From Leptidea sinapis (lineage: Eukaryota; Arthropoda; Insecta; Lepidoptera; Pieridae): a DNA stretch of 64,000 bases. The translations under genes were made by a program, and so were the position numbers. Positions 24,201 to 36,200 of the stretch are shown one piece after another; the stretch's first letter is position 1, and the number at the start of each line of letters is the position of its first letter. The notes below the pieces were generated by a model that did not search any database, was not told where the DNA came from, and worked only from the letters and a program-made list of their open reading frames with translations. The stretch spans positions 372,001 to 436,000 of the forward strand of contig NC_066269.1 in assembly GCF_905404315.1 (NCBI RefSeq), written 5' to 3'.

Positions 24201-27200
24201 AGATTATTGAGAGTAGCCCCAACACTAATAAAACGATGTGGGGCATCGTGAACACAGAAATGTGTAAAAGCAACAAGTCCAACATAGATTTTACCGACAT
24301 TATAAAAAACCTGATGGTACTTGTTTTGCATCAAAAAAAGAATTGGTTAATTGCTTAAACAAACAATTCGTGACGGCGGCGGATCAATGCGGCGCTCCGA
24401 TTGCAAACTCACAATTGTATACTCTTTATCTTAAGCATACTACACCATCTGCTGACCGTTCAATAAAATTACCCTGGTTCACACCTAACGAGGTGTACAA
24501 TATTATTATGAAAAAAGTCGCTAATAAACCCACAAAAGACATTTACGAAATATCGGTAGAGTTGCTGCGATCAATTGCTGACCCACTATGCACTCCGTTA
24601 GCTATATTGTTTAATAGGTGCATAAGAGACGGAATATATCCGGAATACTTCAAAAAAGTAAGAGTCGTTCCTCTTTATAAGGGTAAAGGCAAAAAGACGG
24701 ATTCCAACTGCTATAGACCTATTTCAATAATACCAGCTGTTGCAAAAATATTCGAAAATGGTCTCACCTCTCGAATAACAAATTATCTTAGCAGCGTGGC
24801 AGCTATCTCAGATCGGCAATATGCGTATCGCGCGGGTCATTCAACCACGATGTTGACTCGTAAAGTAGTCGAATGCATTTTAAATGCCCGCGAGAAAGGG
24901 CTAGAGGTCGCACTGCTTTTCTGTGACCTGTCTAAGGCATTTGACGTAGCCGATCATTGCGTACTCTCGCCTTCTCTATTCTGCTGAACGACTTACCGAG
25001 AATCGTAGAGAACGCCGAAGTATACATGTACGCTGATGATGTGGCTACTGTGATAACTGCGCCGGGACTAGATGCTCTCGAACAAAAGCTCAACTCGGTA
25101 ATAAATCAATTGGCTGAATGGTTCCGCGGAAACGGTCTGGTGTTAAATCTAACAAAGACCCAATTTATATGTTTCGATCTCTCTGGTCGGACTCGGCGGC
25201 AGCTGGTTGTAAATATCAATGATGTTCGTTTACAACAGGTTAAAGCAGCGTCCTTCCTCGGTTTTCAATTAGATCAAACTTTGTCGTGGGATCACCACAT
25301 CGAAAATCTATCTGGTAGATTAGCCCGTAGCTGTTTCGCATTAAGTAGACTTTCCTCGACATTGTCAAAGAAAGCGCTACGTACCTGTTACTTCGCAACC
25401 TTTCAGTCACAGGTACAATATGGAGTTGAATTTTGGGGACGCGCCGCGGACTTTGAACGAGTTTGTCGCCTGCAAAGGCGAGCCGTTCGCATACTAGCTG
25501 GTATACCGTCGGACCAATGCGTAAGACCTTTCTTCGTTTCTCTAAAAATATTAACAATACCAAGCCTCCTGATACTACAGGTAGGCTTATACGCCCGAGC
25601 TCAGTTACACCAGTATAAAAAAAGAGGCGACACCAGCCAGTACCAGCTGCGACACGCAAATCGCCTAAATACAGTCCCACATAGCCTGGAAAAAGCTTCC
25701 CGCACAATACATGCTATGAGCCCTCGGGTTTATAATAAACTCCCGGACTATATCACAAGCGTGTCAAATTGTAACACTTTTAAATATAAACTCAAAAGGT
25801 GGCTCATTGAGCGCTCGTTTTACTCATATAATGAATTTATAAATTAATAATTGAATTATTATGTTAAGTATGATATAATTATAGAATGAATAGTATTTAC
25901 GAATAAAAACTTGAACTTGAACTTGTCTGTTCCTGGTGTTAACATTATGGTTATGACAGTTTCTGGCAAATTCACTTATGTGCCTATGAACACACATTAC
26001 ATTATCAAGAATATATTGAGAAGCAACAGTCGAGATGTTAATTTCTTTGAATTTTGCTGTCAATGATTCTTTAGGACCTAGGTTATAAATAGCGCGAATA
26101 TTCCTCTTCTGCAGCACAAATATTGTATTAATATCGGCAGCGTTGCCCCATAGCAATATACCATAGGACATAATACTATGGAAATAACTAAAATATACTA
26201 GTCGCGCCGTATCTATGTCAGTTAATTGTCTAATCTTTTTAACCGCGCATGCTGCAGTACTAAGTCTGTTCGCCAATCCTTCAATATGGAGGCCCCATTG
26301 TAATTTGGAATCTAGAGTTATGCCAAGAAATATAGCAGATTCCACCGGTTGTATCACCTCTCCGTTTAACAAAACATTTGCATTTACATTTTTGACATTT
26401 GGTACGGTAAATTTAATGTATTTAGTTTTCTTGCTATTTAACAATAGGTTATTAGCGCTAAACCAGTACACGATGTCAGATAAAATATCGTTCACTTCGT
26501 CATACATAGCTTGGTTTCTTTTCACTTTGAAAATCAGTGAAGTGTCGTCTGCAAACAATACTACCTTATGTTTTTTCTCTATAAGATTAGGAAGATCATT
26601 TATATAGATAAGGAAGAGGAACGGTCCAAGAATAGACCCTTGTGGTACCCCCATACTGAGAGGAGTCCCAGGAGATCTCTTGTCATTAGCTTCCTGACCA
26701 GCGTTGAATGTTGAACACAATCAAAAGCCTTAGATAAATCACAGAAGATGCCAAGTGCAATTCCATTCCTCCCAGGCATCAAAAATATTCTTGATTAGCT
26801 CAACACCTGCATCCGTTGTTGAACATCCCCTAGTAGGGTCACGTGGTGTTAAGTGATCACCGCCGCCCACACTCTCCTGCAACACCAGAGGAATCACAAG
26901 AGCGTTGCCGGCCCTTTTCTTGAAGGTACCCATGTCGTATCGTCCCGGAAACACCGCACACGGAAGCTCATTCCACAGCTTCGTGGTACGAGGAAGAAAG
27001 CTCCTTGAAAACCGCACTGTGGAGGACCGCCACACATCCAGATGGTGGGGATGAAATCCTAACTTGTGGCGTGTCGTGCGAAGGTGGAATTCGGCGGCAG
27101 GAATCAGGTTGAACAGCTCTTCGGAACACTCCCCGTGATAGATGCGGTAGAAAACACACAATGAAGCGACGTCTCTACGCAACGCCAAATGATCCAGCCG

Positions 27201-30200
27201 TTCACAGAGTACTGGGTTCCCGACAATTCGAGCTGCTCTGCGTTGCACGCGGTCAAATGGATCGAGCTGATACTGGGGTGCGCCAGACCAGAGATGACAG
27301 CAATACTCCATGTGAGGCCGGACCTGCGCTTTGTAGAGCGCTAGAATGTGGGCCGGCTTGAAGTATTGCCGTGCTCTATTTATGACGCCCAGTTTCTTTT
27401 TTGGCCACGGAATTGGCAATTGCTCGAGATTTCGAGACCCAGTATTCCGATACTAGGCGAGGCTTTAAGGGAAGTGTTCTCGAAGAGCGGTGATACGGCA
27501 AATGGGGTTTTTTTAGTGGTAAACGCGCAAACTTGAGTCTTCTGGGGGTTAAATTGGACAAGGTTCAACTTACCCCATTCCGCGACCTTCTCGAGAGAGG
27601 ACTCGATAGAAGACACAAGTTTCTCCCGGCACTGGTCGACGTTTTCCCGAGAGAGACCTGCATGGCCCGTGTATACGGCATCACCAGTGCTGTCGTCTGC
27701 ATAGCAATGCATGTTGGCGGTGTCCAACATATCATTGATATGCAGAAGAAACAGCGTGGGAGATAGCACACAGCCTTGGGGCACTCCAGCGTTCACGGGC
27801 TTGGGATTCGAGCAATAACCGTCGATAACGACCTGTATGCTGCGCCCAGTGAGGAAGCTGGAGGTCCACTTGCATAAGCTCTCGGGAAGCCCAAATGATG
27901 GAAGTTTTGCGAGGAGCGCCTTGTGCCATACACGATCAAAGGCCTTCGCTATATCCAGACCAACTGCCAGGCCTTCCCCCTTGCTTTCAATAGCCGCCGC
28001 CCATCTATGTGTGAGGTATACCAGAAGATCGCCAGTCGACCGACCATTGCGAAAGCCGTACTGCCGGTCGTTGATCAACTGGTGACCCTCAAGGTATACC
28101 AAGAGCTGGCGGTTAATTATGCTCTCCATGATTTTGGAGAGTAGGGAGGTAATCGCAATAGGCCTGTAGTTTGCCGGATCCGAACTGTCTCCTTTTTTTG
28201 GGATCGGATGGACAAGGGCTGACTTCCATGAATCAGGGACTACGCCTTTTGAATAAGAATGCCGGAATAAACGCGTTAGCACCGGCGTCAACTCAGGGGC
28301 ACACGTTCTAAGCACGATTGGAGAAATGCCATCCGGCCCGCTCGACTTCCTGACGTCCAACGAAAACAGAGCTCGCCTAACAGTTTTCTGTCGGAACTGT
28401 ACTTCAGGCATGGAGCTCTGACACCGCGGGATGGTCGGCGGTGTTTTTCCGTTGTCGTCAAGAGATTCTCCTTAATAACCAATTCCTAGGCCAAAAATTT
28501 TGCAAAATTAGGTCAAAAAACTAAGAGTTGCTGAAAAAATTACAAATATATAATAAAGAATTAACAGAGTCCCATGCAATACATAAAATTGATACAGATA
28601 TATTAAATAATAAAATATCTTCTCTAGAAACAATGTTGCAAAACATTACTCAAAAATATAATTCAGCGCAGGAGCAAATATCAGAACATATAAAGCAGGC
28701 TGATTGCTTAATTAAATTAGGCAATGAAAACATGGAACGCTTTGAATCCTTTATAAACAATAATAATATGTGCCACTGCTCCAGCACAACTAATAAACAT
28801 TCATTAGAAAATTATCAAGACCTAAGTGTATCCCCATTTAAAAACTAGTCAGAGTATGGATACAAGTGCATCAAGTAGGTTTATATTATTTTCAGACAAA
28901 ATTGGCCAAGGGTTTGGACCTTTATTAAATAATGCAGTTGCAAAGAATTGTGAGTTGATAAATATATGTAAACCCAATATAACTTTCAATAACCTCATAA
29001 ATTCCATACCAAAAATAAATCTAAAAGAAAAAACGATCATAGGTATAATGTTTGGTAATAACTCTCATAATATTAGAAATAAGGACCTAATTAAAAATAT
29101 AGAAAAATTAATTAATATTTCCAATAACACAAAATCTAAAGTGATGATGTGTACATTCCCATACTCCTCGGATTTGACACAGGAGCAAAATAGAAAAATA
29201 TTTAAATTAAATACAACTTTGTATAATGCGACATTCCACAACAATGAAAATTTAATTTTATTTGACACAAATAAATTCATTAATTATAAACTGAAAATAA
29301 CCAATGGTAACCTATACCTACCATTTAGAGTTAAGCGACAGCTGGCTACTTCCTCTGTATTATTATTTAATAAACATGCCTCTATTGGGCAAAATTGTAA
29401 AATAATCGACATACAAGCCCCTATTGCGGAATGTATTAATACTAATGTACAAAAATATAACAATGATGATTTTTCTTCAATTAATTTAAATTAAGTTATT
29501 TGACAAGGGAGGACAACTCTTGCAATATCATACAAAATAGGCAACATTCACCAAATATAAATGTTACTGCTATAGATAATCATAATATAAAGCTCATAAA
29601 TATTGTTCACCAGAATATACAAGGTATCTCAAGTAAGGAATTAGAAATTGAACTGTTTTTGAGCTGCTGTTTGCTGATGATACTTCACTTATTTTTAAAG
29701 TGAAGCGACGTGCGGATATTGATGACGAGGTAAGCAATGCACTCTCAAAGATAGTGCGTTGGTTTGAGACGAATAATCTGCACTTAAACAGTAAAAAAAC
29801 AAAATGTTTACGGTTCATTACACCAAACACAGCGGAGGTACAAACCAACGTACTTATAAATGACCAGAGATTGGAACTTGTGGACACTACGGTCTTCTTG
29901 GGTATCACATTAGATAAAAAGCTTCAGTGGGGTCCACATATTACCCATCTAGCAGATAGACTCAGCTCTGCGGCATATGCAGTTAGAAAGATTAGAGAGT
30001 ACACGAATGTTGCGACCGCTAGATTAGTGTACTTTAGTTATTTTCACAGCATCATGACGTACGGTATACCGTACGTAATATATTACTATGGGGTCATGCT
30101 GCTGACATTGATATAGTGTTTGCACTGCAAAAGAGAGCTGTTCGTGCTATATATCAGCTTGTTTATAGACAGTCTCTCAAAGAAAAATTTAAAGAAATAA

Positions 30201-33200
30201 ATATTATGACTGTTCATTGTCAGTACATTTATGAAAATTTAATATATGTTCACAAAAATTGTCACCTTTTTGCTCTTAATAGCGATTTTCATTATTATAA
30301 CACTAGAAATAAGGGATTGCTTGTAACTAACTCTAGTAGGCTTCATAAGATACATAATAGCTTTAAGGGTAAATGTATACACTTCTACAATAAAGTCCCA
30401 GCCACTGTTCAGGCATTATCTATAAATAAATTTAAATGTATTATAAAAAAATGTCTCTGTCGTAAATCCTATTACTCCACTGCTGAATATCTAAATGAAC
30501 GGACAGCCTGGGACTAGATTGTGATTATTTTATAGCGATAGAAATGACTGTACAATATTGTATATTTTTATTGAAAAGAGCGCAAAAAAAAGAATGCTGG
30601 GAGAGTTTCTTGCGCCGCTTCTTCTCTCTCAGAGCGCCATTTGTTTCCGAAGCGGTAGTAGTACCTAGTAGTATAAGAAATGACATCAAAAAGAATTCTA
30701 AAGGAATCAATTTTGAGAAAATAAATATGCCTTTATGCCTTTAAAGCCAAATTGTTTCAAATGAAGTAACTTATGAGAGTTAAAGTAAGTAAGCATGTGG
30801 CTTTAAATTATTTTTTCAAAAATTTTACTAAGGGTCGGCAAAACCGACACAGGACGATATATGTAATACTATTGATATAATACACTGATAATAATATTGA
30901 TATAATACACATAGACAAAATGAATGGAAATTATAGTATTCAGGTATTCAGCACTCAAGAGAACACGCACTCATATCCGTTTGATGAAATCAGAAGACTT
31001 CTTGGCCTTTTTAACTATATTATCGATGTGTTTTTCATATGTAAGTTTACTGTTATGTGTAACACCAAGGTCTCTAATTTCTAGGCTAATAAAGGCTCTA
31101 ATTTCATTTACAGAATTAAGAACAACGCCCTTTATTTTATATTTGTGTTCTATTATATTATACTTACGTGAAAACGTAATGGAATGACATTTAAACACGT
31201 TTAGGTCTAGTTTATTAAGAATACAGTATGCCTCATATCTTTCTAGATCCGCTTGAAGAAGCTGACACTATAAATCTCTAGTGATATTTAAGGATATTTT
31301 CATATCATCAGCATACAGCAAAAAATTGGCAGATTCAAGCAAACGCCTACATCATAAATAAATATATTAGAGGGCCTAGTAATGAGCCTTGTGGCACTCC
31401 AGAACAAATAGTAATCCTAAACAGTTAACGCATATTCAATTCAGGCTAGATGTCAAGACACTACAATCGATAACGTTGTACATCAATTTGGCACAAATAA
31501 TAGATAGCATTCAGTTGAAGGGCTCATTTTGTGTCCAGTACATTTCGCTGGCCACGGAGGTGTTCTCGCTGCTGACGACGGAGCTGCTGAGCGGCGGCGC
31601 GGAGCGGCTGGGCGCGGGCGCGCTGCTGCTGCACGAGGCGCACCTGGCCGTGCTGGCGGCGCTGGCCCGCGACCTGGACCGCGAGACCGCGCGGACCGAT
31701 ACTGGTGACTAGTTTCATTGTGGCACATCGTACAGTCGACTGTCCGGTAACACATTCAGCTTTTACGCGACCCGATTTTTTATCCAGTAGCATTCTCACC
31801 ATCGGCGCTAGTACAGTCGCGTAGTGTAGTTCTCTAAAAACAGAACGTGATAAATTAATTGCATCTAGATGTTATACCGAATGTACTATTGCCAGTAAAG
31901 GAAGTAAATAAATTATTGGGTTCATCCGATTAACATGAAAAGAGAACACTGTGGAGCGTTCTACACCTTATTTCCACACGTACTAAATGATGAAAACAGG
32001 TTTTTCACGTTGGAGGGACATATAATATCACGTATTGATAATAAAGAGAGGCATCACCTCTCCAGTTGTTGCATTGGCTGAGGTCCCCCTTTTTTGGAAC
32101 GGTGATGAGAATACCTTTACTCCAATCATCTGGTATTTCTTCGTCTCGCCCGATGCGCTGGAGCAGGGGCGTCAGCGCTTTTGCGGCTGATGTCCGGCTT
32201 AAGCATTTCCGCGGTGATGAGATCAGCTCCTGGGGATTTGCCATTTTTAAGTGTGTGGATGGCGTGCAATACTTCATCACTAGTCGGAGTTGAACAGTCA
32301 ATGTTTAGAGTTTGTTTTTTGATGCTTGAGGTCAAAGTATCTGTTGGCGTGATGTTGTTAGCGGGGTCAACGGGGATGCGGAAGAGTTCCTCAAAGTGCT
32401 CTTTAAAGGTTTTCTCCTTGAACTATGTTTCCCCGTCAGTGTCCGTGTGGCTTTGTACATCTCCTTTAGATTTCCGGCGTCCGCTGCTCTTATCACCAAT
32501 ATTCTCGGCCCACAACCTTCTATCATGGCGTGTACTGCGATAGATGCTTTTGCGGATTTGCCGGTATTGCTGCCTGAGATCGTCCTGTAAACTTGCGTTA
32601 TTCGGGGCTATAAGTTGCAGGTGAACCTCCCTCATTTTTTCATTTAGGTCCCAAGTTCTTTGTGACATCCATTCCGCCTTAGTGTTAGTTTTATGTCCAA
32701 TAACGATGGAGCTGGTCTCTGTATAAGCCATTTTGATGCGATTCCACTCCGCGTCGACAGATGTGGGGTCAGCATCGAGGTTCGAAGCTCCCAATTTAAA
32801 TTTGTTGCTGATGTCTGGATTATTAAGTTTGCTAACATCAAACCGGCGGCATGTCTTCAGCGTAGCGTAATTCGTTTGCGATGCCGACACTTTGAGACGC
32901 ACTTCTGCAACTACAAGATGGTGGACACTATCAATGTCAGCACCTCTTCGATTACGCACATCCAAAAGCGACGTTCTCCATTTAGAGCTAATAGCCAGGT
33001 GGTCAATTTGGTTCTAAGTGACACCATCGGGTGAGTTCCATGTATATATTTTGTGATGGTCTCCGTGAATAAATAAAGTCCCTCCGATGGTTAGGTCATT
33101 GTTCTGACATAACTCCATGAAACGCTCTCCGTTATCGTTGCGTACTCCTAGCCCATATGTCTTCCACAACCAACATTGTCTGCACCCACCTTTGCGTTTA

Positions 33201-36200
33201 CATCTCCCATTACGATGACTATGTCTTGTCTACGGATGTTTCTGAGTGTAGTGTTTAATGCGCTACAGAAATCGTCCTTGAGCTCCTCACTTGCACTATT
33301 GGTGGGTGCGTAGCATTGCACAATGCTGACTTTTCGGGCTCTGCTGTAGAAAAAGGCTGTGATTATACGATCTGAGATTGGTTTCCAGTCTAAGAGGCCT
33401 CTTCGCCACATCTGAAAGTAAGAAACCCACCCCATGTTCTCGGTTGTCATCTTCGTCCTCCTTTCCAGAGTAGAGTAAAGTGAGTCCTCTTGACGTTCTC
33501 AGTTCTCAGAATCTATTTCTGCGAACTTCACTAACGCCGAGAATTTTCAGTTTGTATCTTAGCATTTCTGCTTCTGCTTGAGCTAGTCGACTATCGTCAC
33601 TTAGCGTTCGCACATTCCAGCAAGCAATTCATGTCCGTGTTTTCATGCCAAAGGTCATCAGTTTAAAATCGGTCCGGTTTTGCACTATTTCTGTTTCGTA
33701 AATCTGTTTTATTTCGGGTAAGCGAGTGATTGGCCTACTATACCCTAGACCATTGTTGGGGATGCCACCTCGGAGCCAACGGGCAGGCTCGGTTTTGTTG
33801 GGGTATCCTCCCTAGTAAGTGGATTCTGTTTTGAGGCGCAGAATATTCGCCTTTTACCCTGCATCACAAAGTTGTTGGTTGCAGCAGTCTCCAGGGGGAC
33901 GATCGGGGACGTGGATGACTCGGACTGGTAAGGGCTCTACTTTGTTAGTGTTTTGCTACTAACGTGGTAGATGGCTTCTTGGCATTTTGTAGGTAATGCT
34001 GTACTCACTTTGAGCAATTCCCTCCAAGACCATACCCTAACTACCCCCCCAATTCCCATTTCACGTACGTTAGGATGTCAATATCTTCTTTGAATCAATT
34101 ACATCACCGTTTGAAAAACCATATCGAATGTTCGATTAGATATACACTAAACAAAGAACACAACCAAGTATGTATTTAATCGTTGGTAATTAGGTACAAT
34201 ATCGCCGTGCTTCGGGCCCAGACTCGGCGCGTTGTACTCTGCCTTCAGCTCGGCCCTGGTGCGCTACCTCCACAACCTGAGCAGCTCGCCCGCGTTCGTT
34301 TCCCAGCAGCCTGCGCTGCAGCACCAGCTCGTGTCCACGGACCGAATCAACATGACACCCTTGCAGGTTACAATGGTTTTTTGATTTTTATCCATTGCCC
34401 GGAAGTAAGTGTGAAATCGTGCAGTCATTAAGAAGGCGAGGAAACAAAAATAGTGATACTATGCACACACTAAAGTAGTAATGATCGTTCGCTCATCTCG
34501 TGTTGTACTGCGACGTGTTCCAAGTGTTGTTGAATGTCGCCAGGTGGGCCCACGCGTTCTGAAACTGGTGGGCGGGATGGTGCTGAGTAAGGCGGCGGCC
34601 GACCGCGAGAACACCATCTTGATGATGTGGCACAAGCTGATCAACACGCTGCAGGAGTGTGCGCTGACGAGCCAGCCCTCGCCCGACCACGACTACGAAG
34701 GTACGTACAAGAATACATGCTAACTAATACGCTACTATATTGTAAGAGCGCTTTCGCACTACGTCCAACACGTTCCGAAGTAGTCTTAGAACTATTTCTA
34801 CGGTTGACGGAAATAAATCGGATCACTGAAGCCGGATCTAGTGCGTAAACTACTATAGTAGACGTAGTGCGAAAGCGCTCTAAGTAGGCTGTAGTCATGT
34901 AGTACACGAAAGCTCTACTTTGAGAATGGGATGGAAGTAACAGTTATATAAAAGTGATTATTAATTGGGATATCTTATGACTATGATGTTGGTAGCGCTT
35001 GCCGGCACATATTGGACTAATCAATCTAATAATATTGCTGGCACAATTATATTAGAAATATTTTAAAGATAATATATGAGATTGACATCGACTTTGATGT
35101 TTTATTTCAGATTTGAATGTGGAACATGCTCAGATGATGGTGTACCTGTTCCGTTCTCTGACCCTGATGTTGAAAAAATCTGTCTTACTGATGACATCAA
35201 ATGCTATTATCAAAGTAAGTTTTTTTTACCGTAATACAACTTGTTCGAATTGATATGCCAGAGCGCCAATTGTTTCTGAAGCGATCCTTGTTATTTGCAT
35301 GACATCATACTAATTCTAAGGGAAATCAATGTGTTTGTAGATCGTGGAAACATTGTCAATAAGTGACAGGAAGAGGGCGATGAACCTCGCGCCGCATCAA
35401 CTGATGTTGACCACGAGACTGATGCTTATCCTCGAATACCTCATGAAGCATCTCTATGATGCGCCACAGACTTTATTACAACAGGTAAGCTTTGTTTTAT
35501 TAGGTACTACCTGACCCGGCAGACGCGAAATAAAAATGTAGGTATTCGGGAATAAAATGATTTGAATATTAATCAAACACGTACATTTACATTACCTCTT
35601 CATAATTATAAATCGTTTAAAGTATTAAACTGGTTATTCTGCAGACATATACAATGTGTCCCGGCAATGTACTAATCGACGAAAATACCCCCTATGGAGG
35701 TCAGGAGGTCAATTCCAAAACCCTACCAGTTAGCTACTTTTATTTTTATCTGAGCAAAATTCTCCCTCAAAACTCTAAATTCTCTTGTAAAACAACGGCG
35801 GCTTATGTCCCACGTCCTGTAGGAGCTCAATGTTGGTATTATTTTAAAGGCAAAGGTGTAAAGTAACTAATACTATAAAAAAAATGTATGTGTGTACAAG
35901 TCGCACACGGTAGAAGTGAAACTTCTGAAAAGTTCCTGATTAAAAATACTCACTGACAAAATAATATATATTCCCAAGCTTGGTTATGATCTAGTAAACG
36001 AGACATTATGCTTCCATTTTCTTCTAAGTTATCTGTAATATAACCGTCACTTTCATTCTCATTTACATCATCAGTCCGTGAAGATGGAGCAGTTGTATTA
36101 ATATTATGCAGAGAAGAAGAACACATCAAAAGGCTGATGTTTTCGCATGTGCGGCAGTGAATGTCACCAAATGGAGCTAACTCAGTAATAAGCTGCAATG

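Larger units (their letters stand above)
22040..25920 (+). mobile_element. LINE J, nearly full length, CR1-like
   Basis: ORF1 (to 23060), then endonuclease-RT ORF2 (about 23150-25844), a short 3' UTR and a tandem CTTGAA tail at about 25905-25924. Microsatellite-like tails are usual for CR1-type LINEs. Internal deletion in the palm domain and frame breaks make it inactive. Confidence 0.85.

Noticed and set aside
26215..26607. Plus-strand ORFs opposite LINE X and R copies (also 27533-28144, 39879-40427)
   Set aside because: Antisense shadows of RT reading frames with conserved RT motifs.
31483..31802. Two antisense Arg/Ala/Pro-rich ORFs over exon 13
   Set aside because: Shadow frames of a GC-rich exon; no domain, and they run into intron sequence.
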